Of a stretch of 63,933 nucleotides of DNA, positions 36,781 to 47,219 are shown in pieces. The first letter of the stretch is position 1. Each line of letters starts with the position of its first letter. Both the position numbers and the translations under genes were made by a program. The notes below the pieces were generated by a model. It made no database searches. It was not told where the DNA came from and saw only the letters and a list, made by a program, of their open reading frames with translations. This stretch comes from Bacteroidota bacterium (GTDB taxonomy: Bacteria; Bacteroidota; Bacteroidia; Chitinophagales; Chitinophagaceae), in NCBI GenBank assembly GCA_947448725.1, contig CANFOM010000015.1:1-63933 (forward strand), written 5' to 3'.

Positions 36781-37991
36781 CTTCTGCTGGTAATCATCAA
36801 ATTTAAATCGGTATACTTTAAATCGAATTTGGCACTAAGGTAAAAGTCGGTCAACGCTCCTTTGTATAAATAAATACCTTCTCTTAAATACGCTTGCTGC
36901 CAAATAATTTCAGACAAGCCGCCTAAATCACCCACTTGAACCAGCAAGGGCATCAATACATTGCTAATGGCTTGACTTGCGGTTCTTGCAAATCCACTAG
37001 GTATATTGGGCACACAATAATGTAGCACATCATGTTTGATAATGATGGGATTTTCATGATTGGTTAATTCACTGGTTTCAAAACAACCTCCACGATCAAT
37101 GGCCACGTCAATAATGATACTGCCTGGACGCATGGCTGCTACCATTTCTTCACTAACTACTATGGGCGCTCTTCCAAAATCATTTCTTAATGCTCCTACA
37201 GCCACCTCGCAGGTTTTTATTTGTTTAGCCAATATTTTGGGCTCTAACACAGAGGTCCAAACCCTTTGGCCTAAATTATTTTGAAGTCTTTGTAATCTGG
37301 ATACATTGTTGTCAAATACTTTGACACTGGCACCTAAAGCCAGGGCATTGCGTGTTGCAAATTCTCCAATAATATCAGCACCAATAATTACCACTTTGGT
37401 AGGCGGCACCCCGCTAATTCCTCCCAACAAAACGCCTTTGCCCTGATTAAAATTACTAAGATACTGTCCTGCAATTAACATCACCGCACTTCCTGTTATC
37501 TCACCCATGCTTCTTAAGATGGGATAGTTCTGATTCTCGTCTTTAATATTTTCAATAGCTAAGGCGGTAATTTTTTTCGCCATCAACTGAACCATTAATT
37601 CTTTTTTTACAGCTGTTAAATGTAAAGGGGAAATAATCGTTTGATGCATTTGCAATAAAGGCAAATCGGCTTCGACAGGTGGTGCCGTTTTAACTAAAAT
37701 GGGACATTTATAGACTGCCTCCTTTTCAAAAACAATCGTAGCCCCTGCTTCTGAAAAATCATTATCAGTATATCTGCTACCTTCTCCTGCATTAGATTCC
37801 ATTAGTACTTGATGACCATTGGCTACTAGCACACTCACCGCTTCAGGAATAAGTCCTATTCTATTTTCTTGAAATGCAATTTCCTTAGGAATTCCTATCA
37901 ATAAAGGTTTGCTCCTTTGCGGAATATCCAATACTTCCTCCTGAGGTTCATAAGAAAAAGAAGAAGAAATTTGTGGCTTGATGGAACTCAT
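36777..37991 (-). CDS. ald: Alanine dehydrogenase
   Basis: A 404-residue enzyme of the alanine dehydrogenase/PNT family, interconverting L-alanine and pyruvate with NAD. The N-terminal substrate domain has GIPKEIAFQENRIGLIPE and the conserved SPLHLT histidine. The Rossmann region holds VVIIGADIIGEFATRNALALGA. The C-terminal IDVAIDRGGCFET motif is characteristic. A 25-residue N-terminal extension precedes the core. It follows tsaE by 12 nt and likely forms a two-gene operon with it. Final codons overlap the convergent ABC ATPase stop. Confidence 0.93.
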   Translation of the reverse strand: MSSIKPQISSSFSYEPQEEVLDIPQRSKPLLIGIPKEIAFQENRIGLIPEAVSVLVANGHQVLMESNAGEGSRYTDNDFSEAGATIVFEKEAVYKCPILVKTAPPVEADLPLLQMHQTIISPLHLTAVKKELMVQLMAKKITALAIENIKDENQNYPILRSMGEITGSAVMLIAGQYLSNFNQGKGVLLGGISGVPPTKVVIIGADIIGEFATRNALALGASVKVFDNNVSRLQRLQNNLGQRVWTSVLEPKILAKQIKTCEVAVGALRNDFGRAPIVVSEEMVAAMRPGSIIIDVAIDRGGCFETSELTNHENPIIIKHDVLHYCVPNIPSGFARTASQAISNVLMPLLVQVGDLGGLSEIIWQQAYLREGIYLYKGALTDFYLSAKFDLKYTDLNLMITSRS

Positions 37992-38003
37992 ATCAAAAAT
38001 TTA

Positions 38004-38414
38004 CTATGAAGGTATAAAAATCCTTCTATGTTCAGGATCTAAAATTTCAATTTCAAAATGTTGCGTAGCAGCAGGCAATAAGCCCAAGGCCTTTTCTGGC
38101 CACTCTACAAAACAATAATCGGCTTCATCAAAAGCAGCTTCCATACCAGCCCTAACAGCTTCCATTTCATTTTCTAAGCGGTACCAATCCATATGATACA
38201 CCATTTTACCTTGGGCCTCATACTCATTCATCAATGCAAAAGTGGGGCTTGTAATGGCCTCTTGAATGCCCATTTCCTTCCCTATGGCTGCAATTAAAGT
38301 AGTCTTACCCGCACCCATGGGGGCATGAAAAGCCCATACCGATTTAGTGCCAAATTGCTTTACCAAGGCCACTGCAATTTCCCCTATTTGATGTAAAGAA
38401 TAAATCCGATCCAT
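38004..38414 (-). CDS. tsaE: tRNA threonylcarbamoyladenosine synthesis ATPase
   Basis: A 136-residue P-loop protein that partners TsaB and TsaD in making t6A37 of ANN-decoding tRNAs. From ATG 38414: Walker A APMGAGKTT (31-39), SPTF (56-59), and the C-terminal VEWPEKA. Length is close to the typical 140-155. An upstream in-frame start (38441) would cover the TATCTTTG box, so it is rejected. Cytoplasmic. It begins a two-gene operon with ald. Confidence 0.94.
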   Translation of the reverse strand: MDRIYSLHQIGEIAVALVKQFGTKSVWAFHAPMGAGKTTLIAAIGKEMGIQEAITSPTFALMNEYEAQGKMVYHMDWYRLENEMEAVRAGMEAAFDEADYCFVEWPEKALGLLPAATQHFEIEILDPEHRRIFIPS

Positions 38415-38418
38415 AGCA

Positions 38419-38426
38419 CAAAGATA
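38419..38426 (-). promoter_or_regulatory. TAnnTTTG -7 box for tsaE
   Basis: TATCTTTG on the minus strand, 4 nt before ATG 38414. Confidence 0.5.
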
Positions 38427-38451
38427 GGTGAACGCATACATAATGTCTTCG

Positions 38452-38459
38452 TACCTTTG
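38452..38459 (+). promoter_or_regulatory. TAnnTTTG -7 box for copA
   Basis: TACCTTTG, 18 nt before ATG 38478. Confidence 0.55.
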
Positions 38460-38477
38460 TCAAGTAAATGAATTCCT

Positions 38478-40601
38478 ATGGAAAAAATAGAATGGAAAGT
38501 AGATGGAATGAGTTGCACCAATTGTGCCTTATCCATTCATAAGTATTTGCAAAGTAATGGTATTGTCGAACCCAAAGTAAGTTTTATGGAAGGCGAGGTT
38601 CAATTTGAAATGCCTTCAGCAACCAATAAAGAAAAATTAATCAAGGGCATTCAAAATTTAGGCTATAAAGTTCGTGGACAAGAAGAAGCCCCTCCCGCAA
38701 AAAAGTGGTTGGACAATAATAGAGACCGTGCTTTTTTCTGCTTATTATTTGCATTACCTATTTTAATTCCCATGCTCCCTGGTATTCATTGGCATTTTAT
38801 GATGCAGCCCTTGGTGCAATTAATTTTTACGACGCCTATTTTTATAGTAGGGATGGGCTATTTTGGAAAAAGCGCTTGGTTTAGTATCACCAAAGGTATA
38901 CCTAATATGAATGTGCTCGTGGCCATTGGCGCCATTGCATCTTTTGGATATAGTTTGTACGGAACCATTGCTGGACTAGGAGAAGCCTTTGCTTATTACG
39001 AAACCACCGCTACGATTATTACCCTTGTATTTTTTGGTAATTACTTAGAAGATGCATCGGTGCAATCTACCCAACGTGCTTTAAAAGATTTAGTTAAGGC
39101 ACAAAAAGTAATGGCGAATATGATTGTATTTGATGACCAACACAAAGAAATTATTTTTAATGTAGAAAGCAATACTTTAAAAGTGGGTGATCTTGTATTA
39201 ATTAATGCTGGAGAAACCATTCCTATGGATAGTAAAATATTATGGGGAGAAGCCAGTGTAAATGAATCTATAGTGACCGGCGAAAGTGTTCCAGTATTTA
39301 GAAAAGCGAATGATTTGTTATTAGGAGGTAGTACCATTGACAATGGAACGGTAAAGGCTTATGTGACTGCTGTGGGTGATGATACCGTACTAGCCAATAT
39401 TTTAAAAATGGTAAAAGCAGCACAAGGCGAAAAACCACCAGTACAAATATTAGCCGATAAAATTAGTGCTGTGTTTGTGCCCCTGGTTTTAGGTATTGCA
39501 TTAATGACCCTTTTGGGTAATTATTTTTTTACTGAAATAGGTTTTGGACAAAGTTTACTCCGAGCTATTGCAGTATTGGTTATTTCCTGCCCTTGCGCCA
39601 TGGGCTTAGCTACCCCTGCCGCCATTGCAGTAGGTTTAGGTAGAGGCGCCCGCAATGGAGTACTGTTTAAAAATGCAAAAAGTTTAGAAACATTTAAAGA
39701 CATCAAGCAAGTGGTGTTTGATAAAACGGGTACTTTAACCACTGGCCATTTTGACTTAGCCAATTTTAAAATGCAAGAAGGCATAGCCGAAGACCATTTT
39801 AAAATGATTGCTTATTCTTTAGAAAAATATTCCAATCATCCTATAGCAAAATGTATTAGTACCCATTGGAAAAACACAGAAGCTATCAAATGGCAACATA
39901 TTGAAGAAATAAAAGGAATGGGGATTAAAGCAACCGATAAAGAAGGAAATATTTATTGGGCAGGGTCTTTTAAAACATTGGGCAACCTTAAAGCAGAAGA
40001 TGGACACAATGTATACATTCAAAAAAATGATCAACTTTTAGGCTGGATTGATGTGAATGATCAAATAAGAATAGAAGCCAAAGAAATTATAGATACCCTT
40101 CATCAACAAGGCGTGCATACTGTATTATTAAGTGGGGATAGAAAAGAAAAATGCGAACAGGTTGGAAAAGCTTTAGGCATTCAAGAAATTATTGCAGAGC
40201 AAAGTCCTGCCGATAAATTAAATAAGCTAGATGAATTAACCAAAATAAGCCCTACGGCCATGGTGGGAGATGGTATTAATGATGCACCTGCCTTAGCCAA
40301 AGCCACTATTGGTATTTCTTTGAGTAATGCTTCTCATATTGCTATTCAAAGTGCTCAAGTAATTTTAATGAACCAAGGACTTAAAAACTTACCTATGGCA
40401 TTAGGATTAGGCAGAAGAACTTATGAGACTATTAAAGAGAATTTAATATGGGCCTTTTCTTATAATATTATTGCCATACCGGTGGCTGCTTTAGGATTAT
40501 TAGGTACTTGGGGACCAACCTATGGCGCACTCATTATGGGCTTAAGTGATGTTGTATTGGCTATTAATTCATTAAGATTATTTAAGAAAAAATTAGTCTA
40601 G
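38478..40601 (+). CDS. copA: Copper-exporting P1B-type ATPase
   Basis: A 707-residue heavy-metal ATPase with one N-terminal HMA domain (CxxC at Cys13/Cys16 within DGMSCTNC). About eight transmembrane segments follow. The CPC metal site is Cys371-Pro-Cys373 (SCPCAMG). The phosphorylation motif is DKTGT, Asp415. GDGINDAPALAKA and the SNAS segment complete the catalytic core. Cu+ export is inferred from CPC and the HMA domain; Ag+ is also a family substrate. It is followed by the recQ gene within 6 nt. No copper regulator or chaperone is adjacent. Confidence 0.93.
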   Translation: MEKIEWKVDGMSCTNCALSIHKYLQSNGIVEPKVSFMEGEVQFEMPSATNKEKLIKGIQNLGYKVRGQEEAPPAKKWLDNNRDRAFFCLLFALPILIPMLPGIHWHFMMQPLVQLIFTTPIFIVGMGYFGKSAWFSITKGIPNMNVLVAIGAIASFGYSLYGTIAGLGEAFAYYETTATIITLVFFGNYLEDASVQSTQRALKDLVKAQKVMANMIVFDDQHKEIIFNVESNTLKVGDLVLINAGETIPMDSKILWGEASVNESIVTGESVPVFRKANDLLLGGSTIDNGTVKAYVTAVGDDTVLANILKMVKAAQGEKPPVQILADKISAVFVPLVLGIALMTLLGNYFFTEIGFGQSLLRAIAVLVISCPCAMGLATPAAIAVGLGRGARNGVLFKNAKSLETFKDIKQVVFDKTGTLTTGHFDLANFKMQEGIAEDHFKMIAYSLEKYSNHPIAKCISTHWKNTEAIKWQHIEEIKGMGIKATDKEGNIYWAGSFKTLGNLKAEDGHNVYIQKNDQLLGWIDVNDQIRIEAKEIIDTLHQQGVHTVLLSGDRKEKCEQVGKALGIQEIIAEQSPADKLNKLDELTKISPTAMVGDGINDAPALAKATIGISLSNASHIAIQSAQVILMNQGLKNLPMALGLGRRTYETIKENLIWAFSYNIIAIPVAALGLLGTWGPTYGALIMGLSDVVLAINSLRLFKKKLV

Positions 40602-40606
40602 CCTTT

Positions 40607-42328
40607 TTGAAAACTGTCCAAGACATATTAAAACAATATTGGGGCTATGATACTTTTAGACCACAACAATTAGCCGTTATCAATGCAGTATTGGAAGGTA
40701 AAGAAGTACTTACCCTTTTACCCACTGGTGCCGGAAAATCATTGTGCTTTCAATTACCTACTCTATACCAAAAAGGCATTTGCGTTATTATTAGTCCATT
40801 GATTGCACTGATGCAAGATCAGGTCAAAGATTTATTGAGTAAAAATATGAGTGCGGTTAATTTAGGAGGTGAACTAAACCCTTATCAACAAGAACAAGTT
40901 TTAGCAGAAGCCCTTCAAGGAAAATATCAATTTATTTATTGCTCCCCCGAAAAGTTAGCACAAAAAAGTTTTCAAAATTTTTTACAGCAATTGCCTATTA
41001 CTTTATTTGCTATAGACGAAGCGCATTGTATCTCCCAATGGGGTTATGACTTTAGGCCCTCCTATCGAAAATTAGATGTACTTAAAAAATGGTTTCCTAA
41101 AGTACCCATCTTAGCCATGACGGCTTCGGCCATACCTATTGTACAAGAAGATATTATTAAGCAATTAAACTTAAAAAATTGCACCGTTATTACCGATAGT
41201 TTTTTAAGGCCTAATATTACTTACCGTGTTCAAAAAGTTCCTGTTAAATTACAAACGCTTAGAAAAGAATTAAATGAAATAAAAGGGAGTGTCATAATTT
41301 ATTGTACTACCAGAAACAATGTAGCCCAATTAGCACAAATTTTAAAAGACTATGGCTACCCCGTTGCCCAGTACCATGCAGGCATGCCTATCGCAGTAAG
41401 ACAGGAAATGCAAGCCAATTGGATGAACAATACTACACCAATTATTATTTGCACCAGTGCTTTTGGCATGGGCATTAATAAACCAGATGTACGTGCGGTG
41501 ATACATTTTGATTTGCCCAATAGCTTAGAACAATATTATCAAGAAGCAGGCAGGGCTGGTAGAGATGGGCAAGCGGCCAATGCCCTTTTGTTATTTCAAC
41601 AAAATGATTGGGAATATTGGACCCAAGTTCAAGAAAAAAAATATCCTTCGATTGAAATTATTAAAAGTATCTATCAACACCTTGCCGACTTTGTGCAGTT
41701 GCCCATAGGCACTGGCGAAAAGCAACAATTCCTATTTGATTTTGAGGATTTTTGCACCCGTTTTAAATTGGATAAAATAATTGCTCGAAATGCACTTCAA
41801 TGGATAGAACAAGAAGGCCATGTAAAATTTTCGGCCTCCTCTTTTAAACCCTCCATGGTGCAAGTGGTGGCTGATAGAAATACGATTGAACAATATGAAC
41901 AAAACAATCCGATAGCAGGAATAGTATTACAAACCATTTTAAGAACCTACGGAGGCATTATTGATGCGCCTCATTTTATCAATGAAAATTTATTGGCCAC
42001 CCTTTTGCAAAGAGACATTCCATTTGTTCAAAAAACATTAGTCTTTTTAGAACAAACAGGGCAAATTACCTATGAACAAAAAGAGCATCAACCCGTAGTG
42101 CAATTTCTCTGGAACCGCACTGCTGCCGCTTTTATGAAAATTGATTTGGATAATTATCAATTAAGAAAAGCTGCATTTATCAAGAGAATTGAGCATTTTT
42201 CTGCTTATACCTGGGGCACCCAAATAGACTGCCGTAGTGTTTATTTAGCCAGTTATTTTGGAGAAAAAAATCCAACTAAGTGTAAAATATGCGACCTTTG
42301 TAGAGCAAAACAAAAAGACTCATTTTAA
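40607..42328 (+). CDS. recQ: RecQ family DNA helicase, short form with C-terminal zinc site
   Basis: A 573-residue 3'-5' helicase, TTG start at 40607 (MKTVQDILKQYWGYDTFRPQ, matching the family start; no nearby ATG). Walker A is PTGAGKS (39-45), the DEAH box is IDEAHCISQWGYDFRPSY, and the helicase C-domain has the expected motifs to about 345. The zinc cysteines are at the far C-terminus (Cys542, 559, 562, 565) with the same 17/3/3 spacing as E. coli RecQ, where they follow the helicase directly. No HRDC domain follows. Co-oriented and close to copA. Confidence 0.9.
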   Translation: MKTVQDILKQYWGYDTFRPQQLAVINAVLEGKEVLTLLPTGAGKSLCFQLPTLYQKGICVIISPLIALMQDQVKDLLSKNMSAVNLGGELNPYQQEQVLAEALQGKYQFIYCSPEKLAQKSFQNFLQQLPITLFAIDEAHCISQWGYDFRPSYRKLDVLKKWFPKVPILAMTASAIPIVQEDIIKQLNLKNCTVITDSFLRPNITYRVQKVPVKLQTLRKELNEIKGSVIIYCTTRNNVAQLAQILKDYGYPVAQYHAGMPIAVRQEMQANWMNNTTPIIICTSAFGMGINKPDVRAVIHFDLPNSLEQYYQEAGRAGRDGQAANALLLFQQNDWEYWTQVQEKKYPSIEIIKSIYQHLADFVQLPIGTGEKQQFLFDFEDFCTRFKLDKIIARNALQWIEQEGHVKFSASSFKPSMVQVVADRNTIEQYEQNNPIAGIVLQTILRTYGGIIDAPHFINENLLATLLQRDIPFVQKTLVFLEQTGQITYEQKEHQPVVQFLWNRTAAAFMKIDLDNYQLRKAAFIKRIEHFSAYTWGTQIDCRSVYLASYFGEKNPTKCKICDLCRAKQKDSF

Positions 42329-42466
42329 CAAGATATTATAAAAAGCAAATTAAACGGGTCGTTTTTAACAAAACATTGGAAACAAGTAACTTAGGAAGAC
42401 TTTGAAAAAACCTTTCTTTGTGGTCAAGAGGAAAGAATAAAAAATTATAATTTAAATTTTACAAAA

Positions 42467-43165
42467 ATGGAAGACAAGAAAAAATATAAAATTTTACTTT
42501 GCGAAGACGATAGCAATTTAGGATTGGTACTTAAAAACTATTTAGAATTAGACGAATACGAAGTTTCTTTAGAAAGAGACGGTCGATTGGGCTTGGCGGC
42601 TTTTCAAAGAGAAAAATTTGACCTTTGTTTGTTAGATGTAATGATGCCCAACGTGGATGGATTTACTTTGGCCGAGGAAATAAGAGACATCGACCCCGAC
42701 GTTCCTTTGTTTTTTCTAAGTGCAAAAACATTAAAAGAAGATATTATTCATGGTTACAAATTAGGCGCGGATGACTATATCACAAAACCATTTGACAGCG
42801 AAGTTTTATTGCTTAAAATTAAAGCCATCATTAAAAGAAACGAAGAAGACAATAAAGTAAGTGATCATATTGAATTTGAATTAGGGCGCTATCATTTTAA
42901 TCCAAGATTAAGGGAGTTAAAAACCAGCGATCACACCCAAATACTTTCTCCTAAAGAAAACGAATTGCTTAAGATGTTGGCCGAAAATATAAATGATTTA
43001 TTGACGCGCGAAAAAGCTTTGAAGAAAATTTGGGGTAGCGATACTTACTTCAATGGCAGAAGCATGGACGTTTATATTGCTAAATTAAGAAAGTACTTAA
43101 AAGAAGACGAGAAAATAGAAATTGTTAATATCCATGGCAATGGCTTTAGACTAGTGGTTTCTTAA
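42467..43165 (+). CDS. OmpR/PhoB-type response regulator
   Basis: A 232-residue regulator. Receiver domain (about 1-125) with the acidic pair at Asp14/Asp15 region (CEDD), phospho-acceptor Asp57 (LLDVMMP), and the conserved Lys in YITKPFD. The winged-helix DNA-binding domain covers about 140-232 (LSPKENELLKMLAENIN, then NGRSMDVYIAKLRKYLKED). It is an orphan, as no histidine kinase is in the window; its cognate kinase is elsewhere. It ends before a bidirectional terminator shared with ruvB. Confidence 0.94.
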   Translation: MEDKKKYKILLCEDDSNLGLVLKNYLELDEYEVSLERDGRLGLAAFQREKFDLCLLDVMMPNVDGFTLAEEIRDIDPDVPLFFLSAKTLKEDIIHGYKLGADDYITKPFDSEVLLLKIKAIIKRNEEDNKVSDHIEFELGRYHFNPRLRELKTSDHTQILSPKENELLKMLAENINDLLTREKALKKIWGSDTYFNGRSMDVYIAKLRKYLKEDEKIEIVNIHGNGFRLVVS

Positions 43166-43195
43166 AAAATAATTCCACTTCAATAGATCGTACAA

Positions 43196-43230
43196 AAAAG
43201 GTCCCGAGCGTAAAACTTTCGGGACCTTTT
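43196..43230 (+). terminator. Bidirectional terminator between regulator and ruvB
   Basis: AAAAGGTCCCGA pairs with TCGGGACCTTTT around an 11-nt loop. The A- and T-flanked 12-bp stem suits both the response-regulator (+) and ruvB (-) ends. Confidence 0.9.
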
Positions 43231-43249
43231 CATTTATCTACAATAATGA

Positions 43250-44284
43250 TTATCTAAATAATTCTGGATTGTTAGAAGCGCCGCGATTTATCTTTTTACC
43301 CAAATGCGCATACGCTTTATCCGTCACTTCCCTACCTCTTGGCGTTCTTTGTAAAAAGCCTTCTTGAATTAAGAAAGGCTCATACACTTCTTCAATGGTT
43401 CCAGACTCTTCCCCTACTGCAGTTGCGATAGTGGAAATACCCACTGGCCCTCCTTTAAACTTTTCTATAATTGCCAATAATATTCGGTTATCCATTTCAT
43501 CTAATCCATGCTCATCTACATTCAATGCCATTAAGCCATGCTGTGTAATACCTATATCTACTTTACCATCATTTAATACTTGTGCAAAATCACGCACCCT
43601 TCGCAATAAGCCGTTGGCAATACGTGGCGTACCCCTACTTCTTCTTGAAATTTCACCAGCCGCTTGACTATCTATATTTACATTTAAAATTCCAGCACTT
43701 CTTAAAATTATTTTTTCAATAACGGAAGCTGGGTAATATTCTAATCTTGATTTAATACCAAATCTTGAAAGTAAAGGCGCTGTTAATAAACCGCTTCGAG
43801 TGGTCGCGCCCACTAGTGTAAATGGATTTAAATTAATTTGTATACTGCGCGCATTAGGACCACTATCAATTAAGATGTCTATTTTGTAGTCTTCCATAGC
43901 CGCATACAAATATTCTTCCACTACCGTACTCAAACGATGAATTTCGTCTATGAACAATACATCATTGGGTTCTAAACTAGTTAACAAACCTGCTAAATCA
44001 CTTGGCTTCTCAATCACCGGCCCCGATGTTTCCTTAATTTGAACACCCATTTCATTCGCTACAATTCTGCTCAAAGTTGTTTTACCTAAACCTGGAGGGC
44101 CGTGAAATAAAATATGATCCAAGGCTTCTCCACGCATTTTAGCTGCCTTAATAAAGATGCTAATGTTTTCAATGAGTTGCGGCTGTCCAGCAAATGCATC
44201 CATCTCTCTTGGGCGAATACTATTCTCGAACTCTTTGTCCAGTGGATTCAAATCATTCGAACTATCTAATATTGGATTGGACAT
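43250..44284 (-). CDS. ruvB: Holliday junction branch migration helicase RuvB
   Basis: A 344-residue AAA+ ATPase that drives branch migration with RuvA. Walker [10 protein letters not shown] (62-70), Walker [10 protein letters not shown], sensor-1 GATTRSG, and the C-terminal winged helix ([20 protein letters not shown]) are all present. It lies 17 nt after leuS on the same strand, so likely co-transcribed. RuvC is encoded about 9 kb away (53278). Confidence 0.97.
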   Translation of the reverse strand: MSNPILDSSNDLNPLDKEFENSIRPREMDAFAGQPQLIENISIFIKAAKMRGEALDHILFHGPPGLGKTTLSRIVANEMGVQIKETSGPVIEKPSDLAGLLTSLEPNDVLFIDEIHRLSTVVEEYLYAAMEDYKIDILIDSGPNARSIQINLNPFTLVGATTRSGLLTAPLLSRFGIKSRLEYYPASVIEKIILRSAGILNVNIDSQAAGEISRRSRGTPRIANGLLRRVRDFAQVLNDGKVDIGITQHGLMALNVDEHGLDEMDNRILLAIIEKFKGGPVGISTIATAVGEESGTIEEVYEPFLIQEGFLQRTPRGREVTDKAYAHLGKKINRGASNNPELFR

Positions 44285-44301
44285 ACAAATTATTTAATGG
44301 A

Positions 44302-47052
44302 TCAAATTACAATATTGATCATCTTCCCTTTTACAAAAATTATTTTTTTAATAGGCGTAGCTGCTACCCATTTTTTGATAACTTCATGGGCAAGCACTAT
44401 TTCATGCACCTGCGCTTCGGTTGCAGCCAAGTCAATAGAAATATTAGCCCTCATCTTTCCATTGATACTTACAGGATAATCCTTTGCGCTTTCTGTTACA
44501 TATTTGGCTTCAAATACTGGATAGGTTGCGTCTACCACTAATCCTTCATTGCCCAAGGCCTGCCATAAATCTTCTGCAAAATGAGGCGCATAGGGGGTTA
44601 ACAGAATCAGTAATTTTTCTAGTATCTCTTTTTTATGACAATTCAAATCGGCTAATTCATTGACACAAATCATAAAAGTACTTACCGCTGTATTAAAACT
44701 ATAGCGCTCTGTATCTTCTTCAATTTTTTTAATGGCCTTATGTAATACTTTTAATTCCGCATCGGTGGCTGCCTCCTCATTCCATACTTTTCCTTTGAGT
44801 TCATCATAAAATAAGCGCCAACTTTTTTTCAAAAAGCGGTGCACCCCTTCAATACCTTTGGTATCCCATGGTTTACTTTGTTCTACCGGCCCCAAAAACA
44901 TTTCATACATTCTAAATGTATCGGCGCCATATCTTTCTACTAAATCGTCTGGATTTACCGTATTAAATTTAGACTTTGACATTTTTTCCACTTCAACACC
45001 ACAAATGTATTTGCCGTCTTCTACAATAAATTCTGCCTTAGCATAATCTGGCTTCCACTTTTTAAAAGCAGCTGTATCTAATTCTACTCCATCTACAATA
45101 TTCACATCCACATGCAATGCGTCTACTTCATGCGCAGCTGCTAAACCAGCAGATACAAATTTTTGCGTACCACGAATTCGATACACAAATCTTGAACTAC
45201 CTTGAATCATTCCTTGATTCAATAATTTTTTAAAAGGTTCGTCAAATCCAATATGTCCTAAATCATACAAAGCTTTTGTCCACATTCTGCTGTACAATAA
45301 ATGACCTACGGCATGTTCTGTTCCACCAATGTATAAATCTACCTGCCCCCAATAATCACTCACTTTTCTATTGCAAAATTCTTTGTCATTGGAAGGGTCC
45401 ATATACCTAATAAAATACCAGCTACTGCCCGCATAGCCAGGCATGGTATTGGTTTCATAGTTGGCCGATTTCCAGGATTCAATATTGGCTAGTGGCCCTT
45501 CGCCTTCTGGTCCTGGCGAATAATTATCTACCTCGGGTAATAATAAAGGCAATTCTTTTTCGCTCATTGGATAAGCAATACCATCTATCCATTTGATAGG
45601 AAATGGCTCACCCCAATAACGTTGTCTGCTAAATGCAGCATCCCGCATTTTATAATTTATTTTTCTTTTGCCAATGCCCATGGCTTCCATTTTATCATTC
45701 ACTATAGCAATGGCGTCTTTTTGAACAATGCCATTTAAGAAATCACTATTGGTTAATTTGGCCTCTTTGGTGGGATTGGCATCGATTCCGTTAAATGCTT
45801 CTCCAATAATATTCGTAATGGGAATATTAAAATGTTGAGCAAATTTAAAATCGCGTTCGTCCCCGCAGGGCACGGCCATAATAGCACCTGTACCATAACC
45901 TGCTAATACATATTCCGAAATCCAAATTGGAATTAATTTTTTACTAAATGGATTTTCTACATATGCCCCCGTAAAACATCCTGTAATTTTTTTCTCCGCC
46001 ATGCGTTCTCTTTCGCTTCTGCTTTTGACATAAGCAATATATTGCTCCACTTCTGCTTTATGAGAGGCGGGTGTAATGGTTGCTATCAATGTATGTTCTG
46101 GAGCGACCACCATAAAATCTACACCAAAAACGGTATCAGGTCGGGTGGTATACACTTTCAAAGCACCTTCGTTTTGGTGAATTGCAAAATCAATCTCTGC
46201 TCCATAGCTTTTCCCAATCCAATTGGATTGCATTTCCTTCATGGCATCGCTAAATTGAATCGTATCCAATCCAGTGAGTAATCTATCCGCGTATTCTGTA
46301 ATTCTTAAATACCATTGTCTTAGTTTTTTCTTTTCTACTGGATGGCCGCCTCTTTCACTTAATCCATTGACCACTTCATCGTTGGCCAATACTGTACCTA
46401 ATGCCTCACACCAATTCACTTCTCCATACCCACAAAAAGCCAAACGATATTGCATAAGAATAGCTTGCTGTTCTTTTTCACTAAATCCTTTCCAAGCAGT
46501 TGCGGAAAATTGTAAAGAAGTATCCCCCGGACAAATATGATTACTATTTCCTTCCTTTTCAAATTCACTCAATAAGTGGGTAATGGGTTTTGCTTTTGCT
46601 TCTTTCTTATCAAAATAACTATTAAACAATTGTAAGAAAATCCATTGCGTCCATTTGTAATACTGTGCATCACAGGTTTTTACTTCTCTCTCCCAATCAA
46701 AACAAAATCCAATATTATCTAATTGCTTTCTAAAATTATCAATGTTGTCATGTGTACTTTTGGATGGGTGCACGCCATGCTCTATCGCATATTGTTCGGC
46801 AGGTAATCCAAATGCATCATAGCCCATGGGATGTAAAACATTAAACCCTTTTAATCTTTTAAATCTGCTATAGATGTCGGAAGCAATATAGCCTAAAGGA
46901 TGACCTACATGCAAGCCCGCCCCACTTGGATAAGGGAACATATCCAATACATAACATTTAGGCTTACTACTTTCATTGCTTACCTGATATGCTTTTTTGT
47001 CTTTCCAAATAGTTTGCCATTTTTTCTCAATGGCCCTAAACTGATACTCCAT
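44302..47052 (-). CDS. leuS: Leucyl-tRNA synthetase
   Basis: A 916-residue class I synthetase charging tRNA-Leu. HVGH (48-51) is the HIGH motif, and KMSKSK in EKMSKSKFNTVNPDDLV is the KMSKS loop. The CP1 editing domain contains the TTRPDTVFG and GTGAIMAVP motifs for removing mischarged residues. The anticodon and C-terminal domains are complete. A TTG at 47067 is in frame but less likely than ATG 47052. It is the first gene of a leuS-ruvB unit. Confidence 0.97.
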   Translation of the reverse strand: MEYQFRAIEKKWQTIWKDKKAYQVSNESSKPKCYVLDMFPYPSGAGLHVGHPLGYIASDIYSRFKRLKGFNVLHPMGYDAFGLPAEQYAIEHGVHPSKSTHDNIDNFRKQLDNIGFCFDWEREVKTCDAQYYKWTQWIFLQLFNSYFDKKEAKAKPITHLLSEFEKEGNSNHICPGDTSLQFSATAWKGFSEKEQQAILMQYRLAFCGYGEVNWCEALGTVLANDEVVNGLSERGGHPVEKKKLRQWYLRITEYADRLLTGLDTIQFSDAMKEMQSNWIGKSYGAEIDFAIHQNEGALKVYTTRPDTVFGVDFMVVAPEHTLIATITPASHKAEVEQYIAYVKSRSERERMAEKKITGCFTGAYVENPFSKKLIPIWISEYVLAGYGTGAIMAVPCGDERDFKFAQHFNIPITNIIGEAFNGIDANPTKEAKLTNSDFLNGIVQKDAIAIVNDKMEAMGIGKRKINYKMRDAAFSRQRYWGEPFPIKWIDGIAYPMSEKELPLLLPEVDNYSPGPEGEGPLANIESWKSANYETNTMPGYAGSSWYFIRYMDPSNDKEFCNRKVSDYWGQVDLYIGGTEHAVGHLLYSRMWTKALYDLGHIGFDEPFKKLLNQGMIQGSSRFVYRIRGTQKFVSAGLAAAHEVDALHVDVNIVDGVELDTAAFKKWKPDYAKAEFIVEDGKYICGVEVEKMSKSKFNTVNPDDLVERYGADTFRMYEMFLGPVEQSKPWDTKGIEGVHRFLKKSWRLFYDELKGKVWNEEAATDAELKVLHKAIKKIEEDTERYSFNTAVSTFMICVNELADLNCHKKEILEKLLILLTPYAPHFAEDLWQALGNEGLVVDATYPVFEAKYVTESAKDYPVSINGKMRANISIDLAATEAQVHEIVLAHEVIKKWVAATPIKKIIFVKGKMINIVI

Positions 47053-47183
47053 TTCTTGATTTTTCAAATTAAAAAGGGTTAAAAACTAACAATTATTTAA
47101 CCAAAATTTGAGGTACCCCCTTTTTGATAAAAAATTGTCTTAATTCAACCTCTGCAAATGTAAGCCATTAGCTTGCAAAACCC

Positions 47184-47191
47184 TACATTTG
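47184..47191 (+). promoter_or_regulatory. TAnnTTTG -7 box for ftsX
   Basis: TACATTTG, 28 nt before the ftsX ATG. Confidence 0.55.
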
Positions 47192-47219
47192 CAAAGCGAA
47201 CACGTAAAAAATTAATGCT

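Noticed and set aside
42350..42366. TTAAACG-GGT-CGTTTTTAA hairpin after recQ
   Set aside because: The stem is weak and imperfect; it may be a chance A/T palindrome, and I do not call it a terminator.
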